Positions 39,201 to 50,600 of a stretch of 64,000 bases of DNA are shown here, piece after piece. Positions within the stretch are counted from its first letter, which is position 1. Every line of letters begins with the position of its first letter. Source of the stretch: Anisakis pegreffii (Eukaryota; Nematoda; Chromadorea; Rhabditida; Anisakidae); NCBI GenBank assembly GCA_035041965.1, contig JAPYMA010003044.1, positions 1-64,000 on the forward strand, written 5' to 3'. A program made the translations under genes and the position numbers. A model generated the notes under the pieces. It worked only from the letters and a program-made list of their open reading frames with translations. It did no database searches and was not told the origin of the DNA.

Positions 39201-42200
39201 ACTTTTGAAGGAGGCAAAATCGCTCGACAACATATATATTATTCTTAAAGCTGAGAATCTCAGCTATTCAACGGTATCAACAGATTATAACCTTACTGAT
39301 CAAATTTGAGCATACTGGTAGATCGAATGTAGTACACATGATATAGGGCAAGGCGATTACTCAGCTGAATAATATAGTATTACAAATTAACCTATAACTT
39401 TTGAAGGAGGCAAAATCGCTCGACAACATATATATTATTCTTAAAGCTGAGAATCTCAGCTATTCAACGGTATCAACAGATTATAACCTTACTGATCAAA
39501 TTTGAGCATACTGGTAGATCGAATGTAGTACACATGATATAGGGCTAGGCGATTACTCAGCTGAATGATATAGTATTACAAATTAACCTATAACTTTTGA
39601 AGTAGGCAAAATCGCTCGACAACATATATATTATTCTTAAAGCTGAGAATCTCAGCTATTCAACGGTATCAACAGATTATAACCTTACTGATCAAATTTG
39701 AGCATACTGGTAGATCGAATGTAGTACACATGATATAGGGCAAGGCGATTACTCAGCTGAATGATATAGTATTACAAATTAACCTATAACTTTTGAAGTA
39801 GGCAAAATCGATCGAGAACATATATATTATTCTGAAAGCTGAGAATCTCAGCTATTCAACGGTATCAACAGATTATAACCTTACTGATCAAATTTGAGCA
39901 TACTGGTAGATCGAATGTAGTACACATGATATAGGGCAAGGCGATTACTCAGCTGAATAATATAGTATTAAAAATTAACCTATAACTTTTGAAGGAGGCA
40001 AAATCGCTCGACAACATATATATTATTCTGAAAGCTGAGAATCTCAGCTATTCAACGGTATCAACAGATTATAACCTTACTGATCAAATTTGAGCATACT
40101 GGTAGATCGAATGTAGTACACATGATATAGGGCAAGGCGATTACTCAGCTGAATGATATAGTATTACAAATTAACCTATAACTTTTGAAGTAGGCAAAAT
40201 CGATCGAGAACATATATATTATTCTGAAAGCTGAGAATCTCAGCTATTCAACGGTATCAACAGATTAGAACCTTACTGATCAAATATGAGCATACTGGTA
40301 GATCGAAGGTAGTACACATGATATAGGGCTAGGCGATTACTCAGCTGAATGATATAGTATTACAAATTAACCTATAACTTTTGAAGTAGGCAAAATCGAT
40401 CGAGAACATATATATTATTCTGAAAGCTGAGAATCTCAGCTATTCAACGGTATCAACAGATTAGAACCTTACTGATCAAATATGAGCATACTGGTAGATC
40501 GAAGGTAGTACACATGATATAGGGCAAGGCGATTACTCAGCTGAATGATATAGTATTACAAATTAACCTATAACTTTTGAAGTAGGCAAAATCGCTCGAC
40601 AACATATATATTATTCTTAAAGCTGAGAATCTCAGCTATTCAACGGTATCAACAGATTATAACCTTACTGATCAAATTTGAGCATACTGGTAGATCGAAT
40701 GTAGTACACATGATATAGGGCAAGGCGATTACTCAGCTGAATAATATAGTATTACAAATTAACCTATAACTTTTGAAGGAGGCAAAATCGCTCGACAACA
40801 TATATATTATTCTTAAAGCTGAGAATCTCAGCTATTCAACGGTATCAACAGATTATAACCTTACTGATCAAATTTGAGCATACTGGTAGATCGAATGTAG
40901 TACACATGATATAGGGCAAGGCGATTACTCAGCTGAATAATATAGTATTACAAATTAACCTATAACTTTTGAAGTAGGCAAAATCGATCGAGAACATATA
41001 TATTATTCTTAAAGCTGAGAATCTCAGCTATTCAACGGTATCAACAGATTATAACCTTACTGATCAAATTTGAGCATACTGGTAGATCGAATGTAGTACA
41101 CATGATATAGGGCAAGGCGATTACTCAGCTGAATAATATAGTATTACAAATTAACCTATAACTTTTGAAGTAGGCAAAATCGCTCGAGAACATATATATT
41201 ATTCTGAAAGCTGAGAATCTCAGCTATTCAACGGTATCAACAGATTATAACCTTACTGATCAAATTTGAGCATACTGGTAGATCGAAGGTAGTACACATG
41301 ATATAGGGCAAGGCGATTACTCAGCTGAATGATATAGTATTACAAATTAACCTATAACTTTTGAAGTAGGCAAAATCGCTCGACAACATATATATTATTC
41401 TTAAAGCTGAGAATCTCAGCTATTCAACGGTATCAACAGATTATAACCTTACTGATCAAATTTGAGCATACTGGTAGATCGAATGCTTAAAAATTGCACA
41501 CGCGTGTAGGGCAAGGCGGTCTCAGCTGATAATACAGTATTAAAAATTAACCTACCAACTTTTGAAGGAGGCAAAATCAGCATCGACAACCTGTCTCTTA
41601 TTCTCGGCTGAGAATCTCAACTATTCAACAGTATCAACAATTTCTCAACACTGATCCAAATTTGAGCATACTGGTGATCGAATGTACAGTACACACATGA
41701 TATGGGGCAAGGCGATTACCTCAGCTGAATAATATAGTAGTAAAGTCCCAACTATAACTTTAGAAGGAGGCGAAATCAACAAACCAAATACCATCAGCTA
41801 TTTCCAAAGCTGAAATCTCAATATTCAACGTATCAACAGATTACCAGCGCCACCGATCAGGAAATTTCGAAACCTTACCTGGTAGATCGAATGTATTACC
41901 ACATGATATGGGGCAGGCGATTACTCAGCTGAATAATATGAAGTAAAATTAACTCGCTTTTGGAAAGGAGGCAAAATCACTCGACAGTCATATATTATTC
42001 TTAGCTAGAGATCTCGACTCTTCAAACATTATCAACAGTTCAGCCTTTTCAGATCAAACTGAGCCTTTGGTAGATCAGATAGTACACACTGGTATGGGAC
42101 AAGGGCGATTCCATATTGATAATGATGTTAAAGTCAACCCTATAACTTTGAAAGGAGGTAAAATCTAAACAAAATATATTATTGAAAGCCGAGAATCAGC

Positions 42201-42420
42201 TATTCAGCAATGTCAACAGTTCTGTAACCTTACAAATCAAGTTTGAGCATACTGGTAGAATTGAATGGTACACCTGTGATAGAACGAAAGTACCTCAGCT
42301 GAATAATATAGNNNNNNNNNNNNNNNNNNNNNNNNNNNNNNNNNNNNNNNNNNNNNNGGTATCAACTGATTATAACCTTACTGATCAAATATGAGCACAC
42401 TGGTAGTCTGAATGCGGTAC
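36241..42420. repeat. 196-bp tandem satellite array, about 31 copies
   Basis: The word CCTATAACTTTTGAAG (first copy as CCATATCTTTTGAAG) recurs at 36245, 36441, 36637, 36833, 37029 and so on to 41351, a strict 196-base period. Each unit holds the near-palindrome AGCTGAGAATCTCAGCT and an ATATATATTATTC tract. Two unit variants alternate: GTAGGCAAAATCGATCGAGAAC with CTGAAAG, and GGAGGCAAAATCGCTCGACAAC with CTTAAAG. One unit around 37560-37650 has several small insertions, and copies after about 41480 become ragged up to a sequence gap. No open frame spans the units. Confidence 0.97.
42312..42357. other. assembly gap (46 N)
   Basis: A run of N inside the last degenerate satellite copies. The array is probably collapsed or unresolved here. 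Confidence 0.99.
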
Positions 42421-42607
42421 CCCATTTGTATATTCTTATAACGACAAGGCACCTTCATGAAATCAGCTCTAGATACACTTTTCTTGTAATTTATGATCTC
42501 CTTTATCATAATATTATGTAAGGGCCCTCAAGAAGATTCGAACTTACTAATGAGCTGAGCAGAGTATATTTAGTTCACTGATCGCATGTGACAATACGTA
42601 TTGACGC

Positions 42608-42720
42608 TGGCCGGAATTGAACCTGCGACAATCAGTGCGTTGGGTGTAGTGTTATGTTTTGACTTTTGCTCTCGACGTATTTCCTCACGTCACGTCTCTT
42701 GAAATGTCATAATCTCGTTA
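42608..42720. mobile_element. truncated copy of the dispersed tRNA-ended element
   Basis: GGAATTGAACCTGCGAC...CAGTGCGTTGG matches the end of the copy at 46356 (GGAATCGAACCCGCGAC...CAGTGCATTGG), followed by a similar CTCACGTCA...TGAAATG stretch. The reverse strand of the end carries a B-box-like GGTTCAATTCC. The remainder of the element is missing. Confidence 0.5.
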
Positions 42721-42834
42721 TTCTCGTGATCTAATTCTAAAACTGAATTGACTAATGCCAAATGTGGTTAAAGTTGATTGCGACTGAAGTTTTGTTCAGG
42801 CCTGATGCTGGTACCATAGGACGAATTCATTTTT

Positions 42835-44142
42835 GAGGCATATAACACGAAAAATATTGTAGTTAGAGAGGTTATTTGTGTTTAAATGCATTCAGTGCCT
42901 CATTTCGGTTCGATTGGTACCAAATTTGTGATATCTTCAAAAAATGACTCCAACGGCCGAAAATCTTGAAATGACGATTTTTGCGATTTTGGGGGTCTCG
43001 AAACGCGGGTTTGTGTTGGTTGATCGGAATAGTTCATGTAATATGCTTGTTCAGACGGCCGAGGTCATCTCAAAACCGTTTAGAGCGTCTGGAAATGTCA
43101 ATCCGGAGCTGAGATATGATATCTCGAAAATCCGGATTTTGAGATCGTAAGGGGTATGATCGGGGTTTTTTCGCGGAAAAATTTTTTTGCTCCTTTTTCG
43201 ATAATTTTGGTACCAATCGACTCGGCTTGATGAGTGCATTACAAAAAATACAAAATTACGGCATTTCGAGGGATATGACGTGAGAAAAATGCCTCCAGAA
43301 GAGCATCCGAACCCCATGCTGCAATTGTTTCATACGATTGCTCCAATGCACTGCGGGTCGCGGGTTCGATTCCGCACAGCGTCAAAGATTTTTGCCATTA
43401 TTCAAACGATTTTTTTTGAACGTCGATTGGCTCTCGCAGCGAATTGATGCCATATCGAACTTTGAGTTTCAACGTAACGCTTTATCCCTTGATATGCTTA
43501 ACTGGTTCGACTCTACGGATTTTTTTGTGCCTTCCGGAATGTCCGGAAACTATGTCGGTTTGCGTGAGCCGACCTATAATTAATTCCAGGTCTCCTGCGG
43601 GTTTTCGACCTTTTGCTCGTTAGCCACCGTTAATCAGTCAGTGGTTAATGAGCGAATGGTCAATTAACCGTAGAAACGATTCCCTTCCCACTACCAAAAT
43701 GTTTTATTTTGTTAAAAATTTCCATGTAACACAACACAATTTATTATTATTCATCTTTATTTATCAAAAACCTTCCACAATAATGTACAGATAATTACCA
43801 TTCACAAATACCATTTACAAACCTTCATAATATATTCAAAACACCGTAATGACCATCACAAATTGAATATATACAATTTTATCGACAACAATTAAAAACC
43901 AATAAAGATTATATAAGAATATTGATAATATAACAAAAAAATCCTGCAAACGTAAATAAATATCACAGAGAACAGCATAAAAACTAAAGTGAGATAATGA
44001 CAATTTCGTTATAAATCTGAATAAAACCAACTGAGTTTTAATTTATTAAAACTCAGTTGAAAGAAACACCGAAAGCCTTTCATAATATATTTCGGAATAT
44101 ATAAAAGTCACAATATTCTTTCAAATTCATAAAACAAATACG
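42835..44142 (+). repeat. left arm of long inverted repeat
   Basis: Reverse complement of 45595-46898 with only scattered differences; both arms are about 1.3 kb. The outer end is GAGGCATATAACACG. The arm carries a full copy of the dispersed tRNA-ended element (about 42900-43390, minus orientation), the microsatellite-like AT tract 43740-43960, and an internal 32-base palindrome at about 44028-44059 (CAACTGAGTTTTAAT and its complement). No coding function is seen; matching open frames in both arms are simply copies. Confidence 0.93.
42900..43390 (-). mobile_element. dispersed tRNA-ended element, copy in left arm
   Basis: On the + strand the B-box-like GGTTCGATTCC lies at about 43366-43376. 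The conserved body runs leftwards from it: AAAATCCGGATTTTCGAGAT read on the minus strand, plus a CCCCTTACGAT word. It is homologous to the copies at 46349-46800 and 55470-55900. Confidence 0.7.
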
Positions 44143-45594
44143 AATACATTCAATAAAACAGTCAAAATAAAACATTTCGATATCACTCTAAACATAACGA
44201 ATATCAAAAAACACAGCAAAAAGCAATAAACACTCCCTCAGCAATGAACATTAGAGCAATTACTTTCTGATTAATTTAATTACACTGAAAAAAAAGAAAA
44301 GCTCAACCTTAATTCAATTTGTAGCAGAAACGAACAATATTTCACGTTTTAACGTTACAAATTTGGGTGAGCCAGGTGCTAGAGGGATGAATAGGAAATA
44401 ATCTACGCCTTCCGAGAAAAAATACTGCGATTCGCACAGAAATACTCCTTAAAAGAACTCAAACTGAGCGTTGAAAAAATTTACAATAGAATTAATTCTT
44501 CACAACGGCTCTATAAAGTGATTCAAACTGCTTTAATTAGCATCAGATTGGGGCAGCGTAACAGAAAGAGGCAGCGGAACACTAATTACTACGATAAATA
44601 TCAATATAACCTATACACACACCTTAATTACCAAAAATTAATTAAAAATTACAATTGAAATTGAACAAAAACCGCCGACGCACCGCAGCGTGCACCGACG
44701 CATCTCGGCTCACCGCCAACAATCGGCCGGCACAAGGGTTTGGCGACTGAAAAGTGCGAAAAGTGAGGGGTCGGCAAAATGCGTTTTTGCCTACGTGCAG
44801 ATACGGATTTTGAGCTGAAACTCGATCAGCACTGAACCATTTTGGATTTTGATTTCGGTGAGGATTTGGGACTAATTTCTGGATATTTTTGACGGGTACA
44901 GTGCCGATTCGGTGCATTTTCGGCAGAATTATAGGCAAAAAACCCTCAAAATTTTGCACCCTATTTGAAAATGTGCTCATAGGATCCCGCAGCGAAATGC
45001 GACCACCCGCGAGATTGAATGTTGGCGTCTATTTGCCTTCATGTGAAATCAAACAACTACTCATGTGTTTCTAATTGTGATAAATGTGATATTAAGTGGA
45101 TATCTAATCTCGTCAGATCTCCTTAAATTCCACAGAATCGAGCCGAGCACACTCAGACTCGAGAATCACAACCCGAGGAGTGATTCGAAGCGTCCTCGGT
45201 TGTGACTCTCGGATCTGGATTGCTCTTTTATCTCATTTTCCTGGTATTTTTCATCTCACGGTACTTGTCACGCTATCAAAATATTTCATACAAAGTATTT
45301 TCATAAAATATTTCTTAAAAGTATTTTACAATTGGGGTAGCATAACAGAGTACTTTTAAGAAATGTTTCGTAAAATACTTTTTAAGAAATATTTTGCAAA
45401 ATACTTTTAAGAAATGGCTTATAAAATACTTTTAAGAAATGACTTATAAAATATTTTTAAGAAATGGCTTATAAAATACCTTTAAGAACGATTTATAAAA
45501 TACTTTTAAGAGAAATGACTTATAAAATACTTCTTAAGAAATATTTTGTGAAATACTTTTTAAGAAATATTTTTGTTATATTATCAATATTCTT
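44143..45594. other. spacer of the long inverted repeat
   Basis: Unique-looking 1.45 kb between the arms. No transposase or other gene is recognised. It contains an AT-rich short tandem repeat near its right end (45346-45575). Confidence 0.6.
45346..45575. repeat. AT-rich minisatellite, about 25-bp unit
   Basis: About nine imperfect copies of a unit like AATACTTTTAAGAAATGGCT, alternating GGCTTA and GACTTA forms. It abuts the right arm of the long inverted repeat. Confidence 0.85.
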
Positions 45595-46898
45595 ATGTTT
45601 TATGAATTTGAAAGAATATTGTGACTTTTATATATTCCGAAATATATTATGAAAGGCTTTCGGTGTTTCTTTCAACTGAGTTTTAATAAATTAAAACTCA
45701 ATTGGTTTTATTCAGATTCATAACGAAATTGTCATTATCTCACTTTAGTTTTTATGCTGTTCTCTGTGATATTTATTTACGTTTGCAGGATTTTTTTGTT
45801 ATATTATCAATATTCTTATATAATCTTTATTGGTTTTTAATTGTTGTCGATAAAATTGTATATATTCAATTTGTGATGGTCATTACGGTGTTTTGAATAT
45901 ATTATGAAGGTTTGTAAATGGTATTTGTGAATGGTAATTATCTGTACATTATTGTGGAAGGTTTTTGATAAATAAAGATGAATAATAATAAATTGTGTTG
46001 TGTTACATGGAAATTTTTAACAAAATAAAACATTTTGGTAATGGGAAGGGAATCGTTTCTACGGTTAATTGACCATTCGCTCATTAACCACTGACTGATT
46101 AACGGTGGCTAACGAGCAAAAGGTCGAAAACCCGCAGGAGACCTGGAATTAATTATAGGTCGGCTCACGCAAACCGACATAGTTTCCGGACATTCCGGAA
46201 GGCACAAAAAAATCCGTAGAGTCGAACCAGTTAAACATATCAAGGGATAAAGCGTTACGTTGAAACTCAAAGTTCGATATGGCATCAATTCGCTGCGAGA
46301 GCCAATCGATGTTCAAAAAAAAATCGTTTGAATAATGGCAAAAATCTTTGACGCTGTGCGGAATCGAACCCGCGACCCGCAGTGCATTGGAGCAATCGTA
46401 TGAAACAATTGCAGCATGGGGTTCGGATGCTCTTCTGATGGCATTTTTCTCACGTCATATCCCTCGAAATGCCCTAATTTTAAATTTTTTGTAATGCACT
46501 CATCAAGCCGAGTCGATTGGTACCAAAATTATCGGAAAAGGAGCAAAAAAATTTTTCCGCGAAAAAACCCCGATCATACCCCTTACGATCTCAAAATCCG
46601 GATTTTCGAGATATCATATCTCAGCTCCGGATTGACATTTCCAGACGCTTTAAACGGTTTTGAGATGACCTCGGCCGTCTGAACAAGCATATCACATGAA
46701 CTATTCCGATCAACCAACACAAACCCGCGTTTCGAGACCCCCAAAATCGCAAAAATCGTCATTTCAAGATTTTCGGCCGTTGGAGTCATTTTTTGAAGAT
46801 ATCACAAATTTGGTACCAATCGAACCGAAATGAGGCACTGAATGCATCTAAACACAAATAACCTCTCTAACTACAATATTTTTCGTGTTATATGCCTC
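45595..46898 (-). repeat. right arm of long inverted repeat
   Basis: Reverse complement of the left arm 42835-44142. It ends GTTATATGCCTC. It carries the mirror copy of the tRNA-ended element and the internal CAACTGAG palindrome. A few substitutions (for example in the segment near 46640-46700) separate the arms. Confidence 0.93.
46349..46800 (+). mobile_element. dispersed tRNA-ended element, copy in right arm
   Basis: Starts with GGAATCGAACCCGCGAC (a T-arm/B-box of a tRNA read on the minus strand), then CTCACGTCATATCCCTCGAAATG, an A/T-run region, the block CCCCTTACGATCTCAAAATC, and a tail rich in AATCGCAAAAATCG. Shared architecture with the 55.5-kb copy shows a repeat family. No protein-coding capacity. 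Confidence 0.72.
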
Positions 46899-47610
46899 GA
46901 AACTGGCTTCCATCCCTCTAAAGGCCAGTTTTCCTGTCGTGTTATATTTGAACCATTGCAGAGTTAACTTAATGAGCCCAAATAAACTTTCAAATGAATC
47001 GAAAAGATTCTCTGCTGTCACCATTGCATTAATATGATGAATTACACTTCATTCTCAGCCCATTTGCAAGGTAAAAACTTCTCTCCATCAGTTTAACTGC
47101 CCAATCCATGATGCTTACATGACACCCTTAGTGGTGCACGTGAACTCAGTGATAAGCTCTTATCCTGAATGTAACCTTATCAGTTCTCCTATTGATAACA
47201 TCTTCAATAGCGCCCTACAAAAAGGTACTCCTTATCAAGACCATCAGCATTCCCCACCCATCTCTCCCTCGTGTCACCTTCGAACCTCCCGCACACTAAC
47301 ACGACAAACTTTCGTCGTACTGATAATATTATCACAATCCATACTCCTTGACCAGGTGTTATACTAACCTTTTATTCAAAATTTGACCTGAAATCAAACT
47401 CCCTGGCTTGCCAACAGCTTTCTGAGTGCTCAAACTGTGAATAAACCTAAACTTTCCGAGAGATTATTCCAGGATATTAACTTCCATTCCAAGTCTGGCT
47501 AGTTTCTGCTGATAGTTGGCTTCACTTCCCTTCTCTTCTGCATTTGTGGATTCTAGTACGTTTTGAAATCTATTCGATCACCTCAATTTAATTGATCTGC
47601 GCTGATCAAA
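46899..47610. other. spacer upstream of the acyltransferase gene
   Basis: No gene is recognised. Presumed promoter region of the NRF-like gene. Confidence 0.4.
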
Positions 47611-50600
47611 ATGTTACGATCGCACTGTGCTCAGTACAGTCCATTACGATATCTACCGAATCAATTCCACTTCTTCATTCTGTTGCTATCATTCTCGGCA
47701 GTGCTGTGCTCATGTCAAGCAGCACGTACGACGACTGATATAGATTCGAAGCTAAACACTCAACTAGCAGCACTACAAAGTATTGTCGAGGTAGACACCT
47801 TTTGAATCATCCTGAATGCTTTGAATTTAACTCGATTCGCTGCTTGCCTTCACAATAATCCGTGATCATTTGGCCACAGGATGTTGAACTTATGAATGAG
47901 TTTAGAGATCGATTAAGTGATCGTTTCAGAAGCAGAGCGCTCTATTGAGCCTAGCGAAGGGCTTTGACCCGAGCGCACTCTCCCCGGGTGCGTGCCGAAA
48001 CGAGACAACGTTCTGGATACGTTCTTTATATGATCTCCTGGATGCATTCCGTTTTGAATGCCCACCGAATGATACGCAATGTGCCGATAGCAAACACAAA
48101 AATCTCACTGAAAACTTCTTTGCTGTGAAACGTTAGTTTTGTTTCATTTACTTCCGCAGATTCGGAATTGATAGTTTGGCTTCTGAGCAAGTTCTGAAAT
48201 TCCCGAATAAGTAAATTTTGGAACCCGGGTAACCTTTCTGGGAACTGATTAGGCCAAGAGATTTGTGCTAAGTTATCATTGCCAACACCTGTTTGAAAAG
48301 GAGTAACTAGTGTTGATCAAAAAGTTAGTTACCCGAGACGAATGAACTACCCGGATGTCGGGAACGAAATTGCAGAAGTAGATTCGTTCGGGAAGATACC
48401 GGCAGGAGTGTTGGACGCGAACGTGCTCTGGATGGGTGCCTGGGATGAATGTCTCGAGATCACGGCTCCTGCCGACCCCAAATACGACACCCAATTCTGT
48501 TATGTCGGTCTGGGAAGCACGGCTATCAGTCAAGCGATTAGTGCTAGTGGAATGGGAGGTGATGTGAGTAGTTTCTAAATTGCTGGGGAATGAGGAGTAG
48601 CCTGGAGGGGGGAGGGAAGGGGTTCAGAGCAAAAAAATTCTCAGTTTTTCAGAAGATTCAGACGTTCGTCGGCCTAAAATTGAATGAATACTACTAAAAA
48701 TTTGAGTTCTCACAAAGATTCCAGAGTTTGATGGCCCTAAAATTGAAGCGGATTAAGTTATATGCATTATTCGTGCTCATATTGATATGACCTCCTCAGG
48801 TAATCTCATTTCCCAACCAAATTCGCTGCGTAAATTGAATTCCTATGAGAAATTTCAATTCGTTAGTGACAAATTTTGATTTTGAATGAATCAAAATTTG
48901 GTTTTGAATTAATTATCGAACGAATGACGCATTGAAATTGTTTGCAATCGATGGAAATGAGTATTTTGTGTTCAAAAGAATGTTGTGCTGTTGAAATTGC
49001 GTGTCGTTTATCGGTGTGATCAATCACGTTATCAGTTCAACTGCACGTATTCTTTGTACCTTGAGAACGAAGTCCATTTTGCTTTATGACTAAATTGGTG
49101 CTCTTAAGGTTATTGACGCTATTATTACTGCAATTGATAAGGTTGTGATATTGATATTTTGATAGGTTTTAACATTAGTGGGTTGTTATCAATGGACTAT
49201 TGATGTGGACTGAAACAGGGATGGACTTTGGAATTTAAACTTTGTCACGGGAAAGCAAATAAGATCAGTCGATTAGTTGATCAATCAAAAAGATCAGTTG
49301 ATGTCTAGTAAGGAACTGAAATTCAAAAAATTTCACCAGTATCACAAAACACACGAGTGAGAGGGGAGAAGGGGATTGAACCCACCACAGCTATTGCAAT
49401 AGTCCGACACTTAATCCAGTCGGCCATCGGAGCAAGACTCAGCGCCGCATATGAATTGTACATAGTGTAATATGCACTGAAACCGGGTAATTTTGGGTTG
49501 GATAGGGGAGTTACGAGGAGAATGGTGATTCCGGTTGCGCGAACTGAATTTAATTTCAGGCTGCCTCACCGGATCCATGTGCAGTACCGTTGTTGATACA
49601 GTGGAGTGTGTGTGTACCGAAATCGTGTTCAAATGCTGTTCGTAAATTTTTGCAAAAATTCAATTTCCTCCGGATTTCTCGCCAATTTCCCGGAATCTAT
49701 GTGAATTTCAGGAGCTAACGAAGATGTTTGTGGCTAATGTGAACAATCGTACCAATGGCATGCTGGCTGTATGCTCAACGAACTGTATACCCGAATCTGG
49801 CCCGAAAGAAAACGCCGCATTCTATATTGTTTGGTATGAATTTTGTCCGTTATTTTGTCCATTTTGTCCGTTAATGTCTCAGTCATCAAGATTCGAGAGC
49901 GTATCCGTTGATTAACACCTTTGACAGAATTGGAATTCTGTCCATTGGACAAACAACATTCAAAAATCAAGTGCTTTTGTCACTCTATTGTGGAAGTATC
50001 ATATGGTATTGTGCACTGTTTAAAATTTAGATACTACTCGCTGATTTCTATGAGAATTTTCCAACTTCTCAGAAAAATTTTGAAAAATTTCATAAAACAG
50101 TGTGAATTAATCGTTTCATATTGCAGTCTCTATTGTGCATTCGGTGCGGCATTGCTGGTGGTCGGTGGTCTGGTGGATTACGTCACTGAACACTCGGAGA
50201 AATGGACAAAGTACAGGAATAATACGTGTTAGTGATTGAATCGGTTCATTTTTGGGCATCAGTTGAGAGGTTTGGAGTGGTAATGATAGTTATGATATGG
50301 TGATTAGACATGAAAATGATAATGATAATAATAAAGTTTAAAATTGCAGGGGTAAAATGTCTGTTAACGTTCTCGATCTACACGAACGGTGCGTCGATCC
50401 TAGATCAGACCAAGAAGCCAGGGCAAATAAATTGTTTGGACTGTATGAGGACAGTGTCGATGACGTGGGTTATTTGCGGGCATGTCATGGCCAATTTCGT
50501 TAGTGCAGGTTAGTATTTGCAGTGTTATTGCGGGCGATCGGCCATATTCCGTCGATTCGACGATTCGACAACTGCGATCGGCGATCTGTCACGTGTTTTT

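Noticed and set aside
36241..42420. CRISPR-like or protein-coding interpretation of the tandem array
   Set aside because: Units are contiguous 196-bp copies without unique spacers, in a eukaryote, and contain stops in all frames.
43836..45896. Identical 64-codon open frames in both inverted repeat arms (43836-44030 and 45702-45896)
   Set aside because: Explained by the inverted duplication itself; AT-rich hydrophobic reading with no family support.
48132..48250. Candidate exon after the second acyltransferase exon (FGIDSLASEQ reading)
   Set aside because: Acceptor phase does not match the preceding donor and inclusion leads to a stop; skipping it keeps the whole 840-aa frame.
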